DNA of 64,000 bases from the NCBI GenBank assembly GCA_965221625.1, contig OZ244903.1, positions 806,001-870,000 of the forward strand, given 5' to 3'. How positions within the stretch are numbered: position 1 is the stretch's first letter; each line of letters starts with the position of its first letter. This DNA is from Bin127 sp965221625. GTDB taxonomy: Bacteria > Chloroflexota > Dehalococcoidia > Lucifugimonadales > Lucifugimonadaceae. This document shows positions 54,704-63,666 of the stretch, one piece after another. The notes under the pieces were generated by a model. It saw only the letters and a program-made list of their open reading frames with translations, was not told the DNA's origin and did no database searches. Position numbers and translations under genes: made by a program.

Positions 54704-55414
54704 ATGACAACTGAAACACAAGACACCGTAGTTGTAGAGGCTACCGAGGATGCCGTCGAAATCAACGAAGACATTGTCTTGCCGGATGCTCCCGAATCAA
54801 TGCGTGGTCTGTTGGGTCGCAAGGTCGGAATGACGACAGCGTACGACTCGTCGGGTCGCGCGGTTGCGGTTACGTTGATTGAAGTTGGTCCGTGCGTCGT
54901 TACGCAGGTCAAGACAGATCAGCGTGATGGCTACCGAGCGGTTCAAATAGGCTTCCAAAGAGCGAGTAAGGTGAACCAACCGCTCCGAGGACACTTCGAG
55001 CGCGCCGATGCGAGTTACCGACACGTACAGGAATTCAAGGTGGATGACCTGGGCGAATTCGAGGTTGGTCAGCACATTCACGCCAATGTGTTCGAACCGG
55101 GCGATTCAATCAAGGTTACGGGCGTCTCAAAAGGCAAGGGATTTCAAGGCGGTGTCAAGCGTCACGGGTTCGCCGGCGGGCCAAAAACCCACGGACAGTC
55201 GGACCGACATCGTGCACCAGGTTCGGTGGGTGCGGGCACGTATCCTGGCCGGGTCTGGCCAGGCACCAAAATGGCGGGACACATGGGAGCTCGCAAGGTG
55301 ACGACGCGTGGCATGTCAATATTCAGCGTCGATGCGGCACAGAATGCGGTTTTTGTCACGGGCAGCGTGCCCGGGGCGCGGAACAGCATCGTGCGGATTG
55401 AGAAACAGGACTGA
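54704..55414 (+). CDS. rplC: 50S ribosomal protein L3
   Basis: L3, about 236 residues from the ATG at 54704. The usual start is MRGLLGRKVGMT, here preceded by an acidic extension of about 32 residues (ETQDTVVVEATEDAVEINED). The ATG at 54800, at the canonical start, has no ribosome-binding site. The core has KGFQGGVKRHGFAGGPKTHG and GTYPGRVWPGTKMAGHMGAR. Confidence 0.93.
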   Translation: MTTETQDTVVVEATEDAVEINEDIVLPDAPESMRGLLGRKVGMTTAYDSSGRAVAVTLIEVGPCVVTQVKTDQRDGYRAVQIGFQRASKVNQPLRGHFERADASYRHVQEFKVDDLGEFEVGQHIHANVFEPGDSIKVTGVSKGKGFQGGVKRHGFAGGPKTHGQSDRHRAPGSVGAGTYPGRVWPGTKMAGHMGARKVTTRGMSIFSVDAAQNAVFVTGSVPGARNSIVRIEKQD

Positions 55415-55427
55415 GGCTACAGCACTG

Positions 55428-56078
55428 ATGGAGCACGAAGTCAAAGATCGTTCTGGCCAACCTGCTGGCAGTGTTGAACTTGACGACCGTGTTTGGGGCG
55501 CGGCACAAAATGACGGTCTATTGCAGCAGGTCGTCGTGGCACAACTCGCCAATCGTCGTCAGGGCACGCATGAGACCAAGACGCGTGCACAGGTTGCCTA
55601 TTCGACTCGCAAGCTGCGAGGTCAGAAACACAGCGGCCGATCTCGCATCGGCAGTTTGAAGTCGCCGGTGCTGGTTGGTGGCGGCGTTGCGTTCGGACCG
55701 CATGCGCGGAGTTATAGACAGCGAACGCCGAAAAAAATGCGTCGTCAGGCGTTGCGAGTTGCTCTCAGCGACAAGCAGCGAGAGAGTAAGTTGACCGTTA
55801 TCGATGAGTTCAGTGTCGACGCACCTCGAACCAAAGACGTTGTCAATCTAATTGATGCGCTGGGATTGAACGGACGTACTTTGTTGGTGGTCGCATCGCA
55901 CGACCGCGATATTGTGTTATCAGTGCGCGGAGCCTCTCGGACCAACGTTATATTTGCTGACGGTTTGAACGCGACCTTGGTTGCATCGTCATCAAACCTC
56001 GTCGTCACCCGAGATGCGTTGGTGAGGATTGAGGAGTTGTGGGGCGACGTTGCAAAGACTGCGGAGACGGTTGCGTGA
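55428..56078 (+). CDS. rplD: 50S ribosomal protein L4
   Basis: L4, 216 residues from the ATG at 55428. Shows the loop into the exit tunnel (THETKTRAQVAYSTRKLRGQ, then GRSRIGSLKSPVLVGGG) and the C-terminal Rossmann-like domain (VIDEFSVDAPRTKDVVNLID). The upstream in-frame ATG at 55308 lies inside rplC. Its stop overlaps the GTG of rplW. Confidence 0.96.
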   Translation: MEHEVKDRSGQPAGSVELDDRVWGAAQNDGLLQQVVVAQLANRRQGTHETKTRAQVAYSTRKLRGQKHSGRSRIGSLKSPVLVGGGVAFGPHARSYRQRTPKKMRRQALRVALSDKQRESKLTVIDEFSVDAPRTKDVVNLIDALGLNGRTLLVVASHDRDIVLSVRGASRTNVIFADGLNATLVASSSNLVVTRDALVRIEELWGDVAKTAETVA

Positions 56079-56374
56079 ATATTGCGAGAATCCTGAAGCG
56101 TCCGGTGATAACCGAGAAGTCGACTCTGCTGAATGAGCAGAACCGTTACGTCTTTGAGGTCGACATGAACGCCACGAAATACGATATTGCGCGCGCCGTG
56201 GAATGGGCATTCGATGTCAACGTGGTATCGGTGAATACCTATCGGCGTAAAGGGAAGGTGAAGTCGTTCGGGCGACGGCAGATGGGATCGCGCGGCAAGA
56301 AGATGCCGGATTTCAAAAGAGCGATCGTTACCCTAGCGCCGGGCGACAGCATTGTACTGTTTGAGGGCGCATAG
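56075..56374 (+). CDS. rplW: 50S ribosomal protein L23
   Basis: L23, 99 residues, at the tunnel exit where chaperones and SRP dock. GTG start at 56075 overlapping the rplD stop (GTGA). ILKRPVITEKST, YVFEVDMNATKYDIARAVE and VVSVNTYRRKGKVKS are typical. Confidence 0.95.
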   Translation: MNIARILKRPVITEKSTLLNEQNRYVFEVDMNATKYDIARAVEWAFDVNVVSVNTYRRKGKVKSFGRRQMGSRGKKMPDFKRAIVTLAPGDSIVLFEGA

Positions 56375-56391
56375 ACTACGAGTTTCGCAAA

Positions 56392-57219
56392 ATGCCGTTG
56401 AAAGAACATAAACCAACATCTCCTGGTCGTCGTAACAACGTAGTCGACGACTTTTCGGATATCACGAAGAAACGACCGGAGAAGTCGTTGCTGTCGCCGA
56501 TGGTCAAGAAGGGTGGCCGCAACAACAAAGGTCGCATCACAGTGAGACGCCGCGGCGGCGGCCACAAACGTCGATATCGGATGGTCGACTTTAAGCGTGA
56601 ACGCGGCGGGCAAGCGGAAGTGCTTGCCATCGAGTACGACCCGAACCGCAGCGCACGGATTGCGTTAATTCGATATGAAGACGGTGAGAAAGCGTACATC
56701 GTTGCACCGCAAGGTTTGACGATTGGTCGCAAGGTGGAGTCGGGATCGCAAGCACCGGACCTGCCGGGCAACACGAAACCATTAGTAAACATTCCTCAGG
56801 GAACTATGGTGCACAACGTCGAGATGACGCCGGGAAGCGGGGGTCAACTGGCGAAGGGAGCCGGTACTGGTGCCCAAGTGATGGCTCACGAAGGCAAGTT
56901 CACGTTATTGCGCTTGCCATCGGGCGAGATGCGGGAGGTACGTCAGGAATGCAAGGCGACCATCGGAGTTGTCTCAAACCCGGATCACAAGAACATCAAA
57001 CTGGGCAAGGCCGGTCGCTCGCGGCATCGTGGCAAGCGTCCGAGCGTTCGTGGCGTTGCGATGGCACCCGACGCGCACCCGCACGGCGGAGGCGAAGGTA
57101 AAGCCGGTATTGGCTTCCCCAAACCCAAAACTCCGTGGGGCAAACCGACGCTTGGATATAAGACGCGGCGCAACAAGCGCACCGACAAATTCATCCGCAG
57201 ACGCCGCTACGAGCGTTGA
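56392..57219 (+). CDS. rplB: 50S ribosomal protein L2
   Basis: L2, 275 residues, needed for peptidyl transferase assembly. Canonical features: GRNNKGRITVRRRGGGHKRR, AKGAGTGAQVMAHEGKF, and the conserved histidine region VRGVAMAPDAHPHGGGEGK near the C terminus, ending KTRRNKRTDKFIRRRR. Confidence 0.98.
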   Translation: MPLKEHKPTSPGRRNNVVDDFSDITKKRPEKSLLSPMVKKGGRNNKGRITVRRRGGGHKRRYRMVDFKRERGGQAEVLAIEYDPNRSARIALIRYEDGEKAYIVAPQGLTIGRKVESGSQAPDLPGNTKPLVNIPQGTMVHNVEMTPGSGGQLAKGAGTGAQVMAHEGKFTLLRLPSGEMREVRQECKATIGVVSNPDHKNIKLGKAGRSRHRGKRPSVRGVAMAPDAHPHGGGEGKAGIGFPKPKTPWGKPTLGYKTRRNKRTDKFIRRRRYER

Positions 57220-57259
57220 TGATTGGTTTTCGATCACGAGGAACTCAGGTTAGGAATCG

Positions 57260-57523
57260 ATGAGCCGTTCGGTTAAGAAGGGTCCTTTCGTGGACCCCAA
57301 GTTGATGAAGAAGGTCGCACGCGCACGCGCGGAGCGTTCGCGCACGCCAATTCGCACATGGGCACGCTCGTCGATGATCATGCCGGATATGGTTGGATTG
57401 ACCTTTGCCGTGCACAACGGTCGGACGTTTATCCCGGTATTGGTGACTGAGAACATGGTTGGCCATCGTCTTGGCGAGTTCGCCGCCACTCGCGTCTTCA
57501 GAGCACACTCGGGCAACCGCTAG
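57260..57523 (+). CDS. rpsS: 30S ribosomal protein S19
   Basis: S19, 87 residues. MSRSVKKGPFVDPKLMKKV, TWARSSMIMPDMVGLTFAVH and MVGHRLGEFAATRVFRAHSG match the family along the full length. Confidence 0.97.
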   Translation: MSRSVKKGPFVDPKLMKKVARARAERSRTPIRTWARSSMIMPDMVGLTFAVHNGRTFIPVLVTENMVGHRLGEFAATRVFRAHSGNR

Positions 57524-57546
57524 AGACGATTGAGGATTTCAGCGTA

Positions 57547-57882
57547 ATGGCGAAGGCAAGGGCCAAAATGATCGGGATTTCGGCGCAGAAGTTGCGGTTG
57601 GTAATGGATGAAATCCGCGGCAAACGTGTGGAAGACGCGTTGGCTTACCTGCGTTACATGACCACGCCCAGTGCAAAACAGATATACAAGGTGGTGCATT
57701 CCGCCGCAGCGAATGCGGAGAACAACGACTTGCAAGATCGCGACGCGCTCGTGATTACAAACATTGTTGCCGATCAAGCACCACAGATTCGGCGTTTTCG
57801 CGCACGGGCTCGCGGACGAAGCGGTCGGTTTTTCCGACCAACGGCGCACATCACGGTCGAGGTAGACGAGGCTCTAACCTAA
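57547..57882 (+). CDS. rplV: 50S ribosomal protein L22
   Basis: L22, 111 residues, lining the exit tunnel. GISAQKLRLVMDEIRGKRVE, ANAENNDLQDRD and the hairpin ARARGRSGRFFRPTAHITV are normal. Confidence 0.97.
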   Translation: MAKARAKMIGISAQKLRLVMDEIRGKRVEDALAYLRYMTTPSAKQIYKVVHSAAANAENNDLQDRDALVITNIVADQAPQIRRFRARARGRSGRFFRPTAHITVEVDEALT

Positions 57883-57923
57883 GTTGGCGAACGTCTACTG
57901 ACGGAGGATCGATTCTAGGAACT

Positions 57924-58637
57924 ATGGGACAAAAAATACATCCGATAGGGTTCCGTTTGGGCATTTCACAAGAGTGGCGTTCCAACTGGTTTGCCGCCAA
58001 GCCTGAGGGATACCGTGCGATGGTCAAGGAAGATTATCGCATCCGCGGCATTGTGCGAGACGAATACGAGGGCGATGGTGCGATTTCTCGTGTCGACATC
58101 GATCGCGGCTCGAGCGAGATGAGCATTAACGTGTTCACCAGCCGCCCCGGAATCATCATCGGAAGGAACGGTCAACGCATTGATCGTTTGCGGAACTTGA
58201 TTGAACGCGAGACAGGTCGACAAGTCCGTATTTCGGCGAACGAGATTAAAGTTCCAGAGCTCGATGCGAAACTCGTTGGACAGAGTCTCGCCGAGCAATT
58301 CGAAAGACGGATCCCATATCGACGCGCGGTTCGGATGGCGATGCAACGGACGATGGACTCGGGAGCTGAAGGTATCAAGATCGTCGTGGCTGGTCGCCTC
58401 AACGGGAATGAGATTGCGCGCACCGAGAAGCAGATGGAAGGTCGAGTGCCACTCCACACACTGCGGGCGACGATCGACTTCGCGATATCAGAGGCGCACA
58501 CGACGTTCGGCGTTATCGGAATCAAGGTTTGGATCTTCACCGGCGACATGCCGACTGGGGGTCGACGGCAATCGGTAGTTGACAATTCGCGGGTTGCGCC
58601 GATTGGCTTAGGCCGGGCACAAAGGCATCGCAGTTAA
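57924..58637 (+). CDS. rpsC: 30S ribosomal protein S3
   Basis: S3, 237 residues; part of the mRNA entry site. MGQKIHPIGFRLGISQEWRS, the KH domain RPGIIIGRNGQRIDRLRNLI and the C-terminal GVIGIKVWIFTGDMP are conserved. Confidence 0.97.
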   Translation: MGQKIHPIGFRLGISQEWRSNWFAAKPEGYRAMVKEDYRIRGIVRDEYEGDGAISRVDIDRGSSEMSINVFTSRPGIIIGRNGQRIDRLRNLIERETGRQVRISANEIKVPELDAKLVGQSLAEQFERRIPYRRAVRMAMQRTMDSGAEGIKIVVAGRLNGNEIARTEKQMEGRVPLHTLRATIDFAISEAHTTFGVIGIKVWIFTGDMPTGGRRQSVVDNSRVAPIGLGRAQRHRS

Positions 58638-58679
58638 TACAGCGCGCCGAATGTTGCAATCGAGTAAGGGACCAAACAG

Positions 58680-59096
58680 ATGCTCCAGCCTTCAAGAACT
58701 AAATTCAGGAAGCAACAGCGCGGCAAGATGCGTGGAGTTGCGAATCGAGGCAGCAAGCTCGCATTCGGTGATTTCGGGTTGAAGGCTCTGGAGGCGAGTT
58801 GGATCTCTTCGCGCCAAATCGAGTCTGGTCGCCGCGCGATTACGGGATATGTGCAACGCGGCGGACAAGTGTGGATTCGCATCTTCCCTGACAAACCGGT
58901 ATCTTCCCGGCCAGCGGAAACCCGAATGGGCGGAGGCAAAGGTGCCATCGATCACTGGGTAGCACCAGTTCGTCGAGGGCGGATCTTGTATGAGATAGCA
59001 GACGTTCCTGAAGCGGACGCTCGCGAGGCATTGCGCCGCGCCGGTGCGAAATTACCGGTTCCAGTCAAGATAGTTTCACGAACGGACGAGCTCTAG
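58680..59096 (+). CDS. rplP: 50S ribosomal protein L16
   Basis: L16, 138 residues, near the A site. MLQPSRTKFRKQQRGKMRG, WISSRQIESGRRAITGYVQR and PAETRMGGGKGAIDHWVAPV are conserved; full length. Confidence 0.97.
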   Translation: MLQPSRTKFRKQQRGKMRGVANRGSKLAFGDFGLKALEASWISSRQIESGRRAITGYVQRGGQVWIRIFPDKPVSSRPAETRMGGGKGAIDHWVAPVRRGRILYEIADVPEADAREALRRAGAKLPVPVKIVSRTDEL

Positions 59097-59134
59097 ACGA
59101 CGTAATCCGGTCGACGTGGTAAGGACAGATTCAG

Positions 59135-59356
59135 TTGCGAATCTCAGAAGTAAGAGAGTTGGATACCGAGGAGCTGTGGCGAGAGTTACAGAACCAGGAG
59201 CGTGCGCTGATGAACCTGCGGTTCCAAAAGGAAACTCGACAACTCACCAATACAAACGCATTGCGGGATACTCGCCGGACAATCGCACGAATCCACACCG
59301 TATTCCGAGAACGCCAGATTGTCGAAGCACTCGGATTACGCGATTCCGACGAGTGA
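59135..59356 (+). CDS. rpmC: 50S ribosomal protein L29
   Basis: L29, 73 residues, TTG start at 59135. RISEVRELDTEELWRELQNQ, LMNLRFQKETRQLTN and the DTRRTIARIHTVFRER helix identify it. Confidence 0.92.
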   Translation: MRISEVRELDTEELWRELQNQERALMNLRFQKETRQLTNTNALRDTRRTIARIHTVFRERQIVEALGLRDSDE

Positions 59357-59402
59357 TTGTACGCCGCGCTGCGAAATACAGGTTTCAGGAGAATTTGAGA
59401 AG

Positions 59403-59720
59403 ATGGCAGGTCGACCAAAGACGCGCACCGGGACGGTGATACGCGACAAGAACGACAAGACGATTGTCGTTGCGTATTCGTGGTCCCAGATGCACCGTGT
59501 ATATAAACGGAGCCGTCGCCGAATCTCGAAGTTTGTTGCGCACGATGAACGCAACGAGGCATCAATCGGCGATCGCGTGATCATTGAAGAACACCGACCG
59601 CTTTCGAAGACGAAGCGATGGCGATTGCGCGAGATCATCGAAAAGGTTGATGTCGTTGCGCCGGATGACGCGCCTGAAGAAATCGGCGAACAGGACGTCT
59701 TGACGGGAGACGACAATTGA
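59403..59720 (+). CDS. rpsQ: 30S ribosomal protein S17
   Basis: S17, 105 residues from the ATG at 59403 (GAGAAG before it). KTRTGTVIRDKNDKTIVVAY, ISKFVAHDERNEASIGDRV and IIEEHRPLSKTKRWRLREI are characteristic; an acidic tail follows. Overlaps the start of rplN. Confidence 0.95.
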   Translation: MAGRPKTRTGTVIRDKNDKTIVVAYSWSQMHRVYKRSRRRISKFVAHDERNEASIGDRVIIEEHRPLSKTKRWRLREIIEKVDVVAPDDAPEEIGEQDVLTGDDN

Positions 59721-60085
59721 TTCAACGAGAGTCGCGACTGCGAGTTGCAGACAACTCAGGTGCTCGGGAGGTATTGTGCATCAATACGACCGGCTCCGGT
59801 AACCGTCGCTACGCCGGCTTAGGTGACGTCATCACCTGCGCAGTCAAAGATGCCCAACCTGGCGGTACCGTGAGCATGCACGAGGTCGTCAAAGCGGTGA
59901 TAGTTAGGACGTCGAAGGAGCATCGTCGCCCAGACGGTTCGTACATCAAGTTCGATGACAACGCCTGCGTCGTCGTAGCACCAGACGGCAACCCCCGCGG
60001 GACACGTATTTTCGGTCCGGTTGCGCGAGAGTTGCGTGAACGTGAGTTCAATCGCATCGTCTCTCTCGCACCTGAAGTTCTCTAG
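59717..60085 (+). CDS. rplN: 50S ribosomal protein L14
   Basis: L14, 122 residues, TTG start overlapping the rpsQ stop (TTGA). IQRESRLRVADNSGAREVLC, VVKAVIVRTSKEHRRPDGSY and GTRIFGPVARELRE are conserved. Confidence 0.97.
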   Translation: MIQRESRLRVADNSGAREVLCINTTGSGNRRYAGLGDVITCAVKDAQPGGTVSMHEVVKAVIVRTSKEHRRPDGSYIKFDDNACVVVAPDGNPRGTRIFGPVARELREREFNRIVSLAPEVL

Positions 60086-60095
60086 ACGAAGGAAA

Positions 60096-60407
60096 ATGTC
60101 GAACAAGATTAGACGAGGCGACACCGTTCTGGTGGTGTCAGGAAAAGACAGCGGCAGTCGCGGCGAGGTCATCAGCGTGAACCTCAAAAAGGGACGCGTC
60201 TTGGTCGAAGGTGTAAACGTGGTGAAACGCCACATGGGGCCGCGGCGCGGAGTGATGCAATCGGGCATCATCGAAGGCGAGGCACCGATCGACGTCTCGA
60301 ACGTCGTTCTAGTCGACCCTGACACCGGTGCCGTCGGACGTGTCCGATGGCGTGAGTTGGAGGACGGGACGCGAGTTCGGACTGTGAAGGGATCTCGCAA
60401 TGGCTAA
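60096..60407 (+). CDS. rplX: 50S ribosomal protein L24
   Basis: L24, 103 residues from the ATG at 60096 with GAAGGAAA upstream. KOW motif RRGDTVLVVSGKDSGSRGEV and NVVKRHMGPRRGVMQSGI. Its stop overlaps the rplE ATG. Confidence 0.96.
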   Translation: MSNKIRRGDTVLVVSGKDSGSRGEVISVNLKKGRVLVEGVNVVKRHMGPRRGVMQSGIIEGEAPIDVSNVVLVDPDTGAVGRVRWRELEDGTRVRTVKGSRNG

Positions 60408-60978
60408 CTCAAACGGATCTAGTGCGGCAATCGCACCGCGCCTGTTGCGACGATACGTGGATGAGATCGTACCGGTGCTTACGAGCGAGTTCGGGTACAC
60501 AAATCCGCTCCAGTTGCCGCGCCTCGACAAGATTGTTGTCAATATCGGCCTGGGTGAAACGATTGACAATTCCAACGCATTGGACGCCGCGGTCGGAGAT
60601 CTCGCCACGATTACCGGTCAGAAACCGATAGTCAACCGAGCGCGGAAGTCGATTGCAAACTTCAAACTACGTGAAGGTATGCCGATCGGCGCGTCAGTAA
60701 CGCTGCGCTCCAATCGAATGTGGCAGTTTTACGACCGATTGGTTAACGTTGCCTTGCCACGTGTTCGGGACTTCCGGGGCACCAGTCGGAACTCCTTCGA
60801 CGGTAACGGCAACTACAGCTTGGGGTTGTCCGAGCAGGTTGTGTTTCCAGAGATTGACTACAATCAGATAGACCGATTGCGTGGATTTCAAGTGGCGATC
60901 GTGACCACTGCGCGCACTGATGTGGAGGGTCGCAGGTTGCTCGAGTTGTTGGGCATGCCTTTTGCGACGGGACGCTGA
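60400..60978 (+). CDS. rplE: 50S ribosomal protein L5
   Basis: L5, 192 residues, binds 5S rRNA. NPLQLPRLDKIVVNIGLGE, GQKPIVNRARKSIANFKLRE and LPRVRDFRGTSRNSFDGNGN are conserved. The first 15 residues are a variable extension. Confidence 0.97.
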   Translation: MANSNGSSAAIAPRLLRRYVDEIVPVLTSEFGYTNPLQLPRLDKIVVNIGLGETIDNSNALDAAVGDLATITGQKPIVNRARKSIANFKLREGMPIGASVTLRSNRMWQFYDRLVNVALPRVRDFRGTSRNSFDGNGNYSLGLSEQVVFPEIDYNQIDRLRGFQVAIVTTARTDVEGRRLLELLGMPFATGR

Positions 60979-61038
60979 AGGGTCGAGTGACCGTCGACAT
61001 TTATTGACCAATGGAAGATAAGGCGATTCGAGACTGAC

Positions 61039-61344
61039 ATGGCACGAAAGGCGATCATCGAGCGAGAAAAGAAGCGAGCACTCCTCGTTGAGAAGTATGC
61101 GTCGAAACGCGCGGAGTTGAAGGGGATTGCAAACGATCCTGAGAACTCGTTCGAGCGTCAGATGCAAGCGCGTCAGCAGTTGCACCTATTGCCCAAGAAC
61201 TCGAGCAAGGTGCGACAACGCAACCGTTGTTTCGCCACAGGACGCCCGCGTGGCTACATCCGATTTTTCGGTATGTGCCGCATTGTGTTCCGCGAACAGG
61301 CACTACTGGGCAATTTACCCGGCATTCGAAAAGCGAGCCTCTAG
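61039..61344 (+). CDS. rpsN: 30S ribosomal protein S14, long zinc-free form
   Basis: S14, 101 residues. This is the long type without a zinc knuckle (no CxxC pairs), with MARKAIIEREKKRALLVEKY, LPKNSSKVRQRNRCFATGRP and FFGMCRIVFREQALLGNLPG. Many monoderm bacteria instead carry the short zinc type at this place. Confidence 0.95.
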   Translation: MARKAIIEREKKRALLVEKYASKRAELKGIANDPENSFERQMQARQQLHLLPKNSSKVRQRNRCFATGRPRGYIRFFGMCRIVFREQALLGNLPGIRKASL

Positions 61345-61385
61345 CAGCACCAATCAAAGCACTAATAGCAATTCAGATTTGAAAG

Positions 61386-61787
61386 ATGCCAGTAACTGAC
61401 CCAATATCCGACATGTTGACGCGGATCCGAAACGCCGTGATGTCGCATCACGCATCAGTGATGATCCCGCACTCGAAAATGAAACGGGCTCTCCTTCGTT
61501 TGATGCGAGACGAGGGCTTCATCTCGCAGGTCGAAACCTTGCGCGATGGCGTCAAAGCGGACTGCCGTGTTACTCTGCGCTACTACGATGACACCGAGGA
61601 ATCGGTGATTACCGGGTTGAAGCGCGTGAGCAAACCGGGACGACGCATCTACGTCGGCAAAAACGAGATCCCGCGTTACTTTGGCGGTCGCGGAGTAGCC
61701 TTCCTGTCGACCTCGAAAGGCATTATGACCTCTAGCCAAGCGCGCCGATCCGGCGTTGGCGGAGAGTTGCTGTTCTACGTTTGGTAA
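61386..61787 (+). CDS. rpsH: 30S ribosomal protein S8
   Basis: S8, 133 residues. DPISDMLTRIRNAVMSHH, VSKPGRRIYVGKNEIPRYFG and AFLSTSKGIMTSSQARRSGV are conserved; in enteric bacteria it represses the spc operon. Confidence 0.97.
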   Translation: MPVTDPISDMLTRIRNAVMSHHASVMIPHSKMKRALLRLMRDEGFISQVETLRDGVKADCRVTLRYYDDTEESVITGLKRVSKPGRRIYVGKNEIPRYFGGRGVAFLSTSKGIMTSSQARRSGVGGELLFYVW

Positions 61788-61824
61788 TCGCATCGATTTC
61801 ATCTGATTTACGGGAAGTATCACT

Positions 61825-62394
61825 GTGTCTAGAGTAGGACGTAGCCCAATTGCATTGCCCGCCGGCGTCGAAATCGAAGTCGACGGCGACAGTGTAAACG
61901 TAAAAGGTAGGCTTGGCGAGCTTAGCGAAAAACTGAAGGACGGCATTACCGTTACAGTCGAGGATTCGCAGGTGTTGGTCCAACGCCGAGACGAGTCCGG
62001 AACACAGAAGGCGTTGCACGGTCTCGTGAGAAGCCTCATCAACAATATGGTCATCGGCGTTAGCGAAGGCTATACGAAACGCTTGATCATGTACGGCACC
62101 GGATATCGGGCGACGCAACAGGGCAAAGGCATTGAGCTCTTGACTGGCTATTCGCATCCGGTGTCGATCGAACCTGCGGGAGGAAACACGCTCGCAGTTG
62201 AAGGCAACACCACGATCATTGTCTCTGGCATCGATAAACAACAGGTAGGCCAACAGGCAGCCGATATCCGCAAGGTGCGCAAGCCGAGTCGATTCCAAAG
62301 CAAAGCCGGACGTGTGCCGCAGTTCGGCATCGCGTACGAGGGCGAACGTCTTCGACTGCGCGTTGGTAAGACAGTTGCCGGTGTGGGAGCCTAA
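61825..62394 (+). CDS. rplF: 50S ribosomal protein L6
   Basis: L6, 189 residues, GTG start at 61825. SRVGRSPIALPAGVEIEVDG, GTGYRATQQGKGIELLTGYS and the C-terminal DKQQVGQQAADIRKVRKPS are conserved. Confidence 0.97.
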   Translation: MSRVGRSPIALPAGVEIEVDGDSVNVKGRLGELSEKLKDGITVTVEDSQVLVQRRDESGTQKALHGLVRSLINNMVIGVSEGYTKRLIMYGTGYRATQQGKGIELLTGYSHPVSIEPAGGNTLAVEGNTTIIVSGIDKQQVGQQAADIRKVRKPSRFQSKAGRVPQFGIAYEGERLRLRVGKTVAGVGA

Positions 62395-62399
62395 TCGCA

Positions 62400-62753
62400 A
62401 TGGCCAACAAGTTCGATTCGCGACCTCGCTGGATACGCCATCGACGCGTCCGTCGCCGGGTCGCCGGTACCGACGTTCGCCCGCGACTGTCTGTTTTCCG
62501 CAGCAACAAACAGATCTACGCGCAGATTATCGACGATGGCTCCGGCCATACTCTCGTGAGTGCCGCGTCGACGGAGGCTGCCGAGGTTGCTGGAAACAAG
62601 ACTGACGTGGCGAAGTCCGTTGGCACGATGGTGGCGCAACGCGCTTTAGGACGCGGATTGAAAAGCGTGGTCTTCGATCGCGGGGGATATCGATATCACG
62701 GACGTGTCAAAGCACTGGCAGAAGCCGCACGTGCGGAAGGGCTCGATTTTTGA
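62400..62753 (+). CDS. rplR: 50S ribosomal protein L18
   Basis: L18, 117 residues; 5S rRNA binder. RRRVAGTDVRPRLSVFRSNK, IYAQIIDDGSGHTLVSAAS and FDRGGYRYHGRVKALAEAAR are typical. Overlaps rpsE by one base. Confidence 0.96.
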   Translation: MANKFDSRPRWIRHRRVRRRVAGTDVRPRLSVFRSNKQIYAQIIDDGSGHTLVSAASTEAAEVAGNKTDVAKSVGTMVAQRALGRGLKSVVFDRGGYRYHGRVKALAEAARAEGLDF

Positions 62754-63478
62754 TGGTGACGCAGCAAACAAGAAGCCGCGATGACCGAACCGGCGGACAA
62801 CGCCGAGGCGGCCGGCCGCGACGACCACGACGAGATGAGGTTTCGGAGGGTCCGGAACTCTTCGATCGAGCCGTGAAGATACGTCGCGTCTCGAAAGTGG
62901 TTAAAGGTGGTCGAAACGTCTCTTTCAGTGCCATGGTCGTCGTGGGCGACTACAACGGCAAGGTAGGTGCCGCAATAGGCAAAGCTGCCGGTGTGCCGGA
63001 CGCAATTCGTAAGGGACGTCAGAGTGCTGAGCGGTCGATGAAACAGATGGTTTTGAAGGAAGGCACGATTCCGCACGAAGCATTTGCGAAATACGGCAGT
63101 GCGAAGGTCCTCTTGTTGCCAGCAGCACCGGGAACTGGCGTCATCGCCGGCGGAGGTGTCCGTGCCGTCATCGAAGCTGCGGGGATTCAGGATGTTCTTT
63201 CGAAGACGTACGGCGGCAACAACGCGGTGAACACAGTGCGCGCCACTATCAAAGCACTCTCAAGCCTGCGAGACCCCGAAGTCGAGATTGCCCGCCGACG
63301 CGGCACCATGCAGAATGGAGCACCCGAACGCGTTGACGACGTCGATGTCAGCGCGGTGGATGCGGCGATTACGGATGTCGTTGAGGAGAGTGACGAGGCA
63401 CCATCAGACACGCCTGAGGTGGTTGAAGCGTCCGAAGAATCCGAGACGGATGAACCTGTCGAGAGTTCAGAAGAATGA
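62753..63478 (+). CDS. rpsE: 30S ribosomal protein S5 with acidic tail
   Basis: S5, about 241 residues from the ATG at 62753 (TTG 62750 possible). The core has VVKGGRNVSFSAMVVVGDYN, AIGKAAGVPDAIRKGRQSAE and GGVRAVIEAAGIQDVLSKTY. It is longer than the usual 165-170 residues: an arginine-rich N-terminal extension of about 28 residues and an acidic tail of about 50 (EESDEAPSDTPEVVEASEES). Stop overlaps the rpmD ATG. Confidence 0.96.
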   Translation: MVTQQTRSRDDRTGGQRRGGRPRRPRRDEVSEGPELFDRAVKIRRVSKVVKGGRNVSFSAMVVVGDYNGKVGAAIGKAAGVPDAIRKGRQSAERSMKQMVLKEGTIPHEAFAKYGSAKVLLLPAAPGTGVIAGGGVRAVIEAAGIQDVLSKTYGGNNAVNTVRATIKALSSLRDPEVEIARRRGTMQNGAPERVDDVDVSAVDAAITDVVEESDEAPSDTPEVVEASEESETDEPVESSEE

Positions 63479-63651
63479 GCGAGATACGCATCAAACAGGT
63501 TCGGAGCGCAATCGGAACTATTCCTAGGCACAGAGCGACGCTCAAAGCTCTAGGGTTGAAACGGATTAACCATGTCGTGGTTCAGCGTGACACCGCACAG
63601 ATCCGAGGGATGGTCAAGAAGGTCTCACACCTAGTTGAGGTCGTCTCCTAG
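63475..63651 (+). CDS. rpmD: 50S ribosomal protein L30
   Basis: L30, 58 residues, read from the ATGA overlap with rpsE. EIRIKQVRSAIGTIPRHRAT, LKALGLKRINHVVVQRDTAQ and IRGMVKKVSHLVEVV match the short bacterial L30 along its whole length. Its place between S5 and L15 is canonical. Confidence 0.94.
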   Translation: MSEIRIKQVRSAIGTIPRHRATLKALGLKRINHVVVQRDTAQIRGMVKKVSHLVEVVS

Positions 63652-63666
63652 GAGAGAGTTCGAAAC

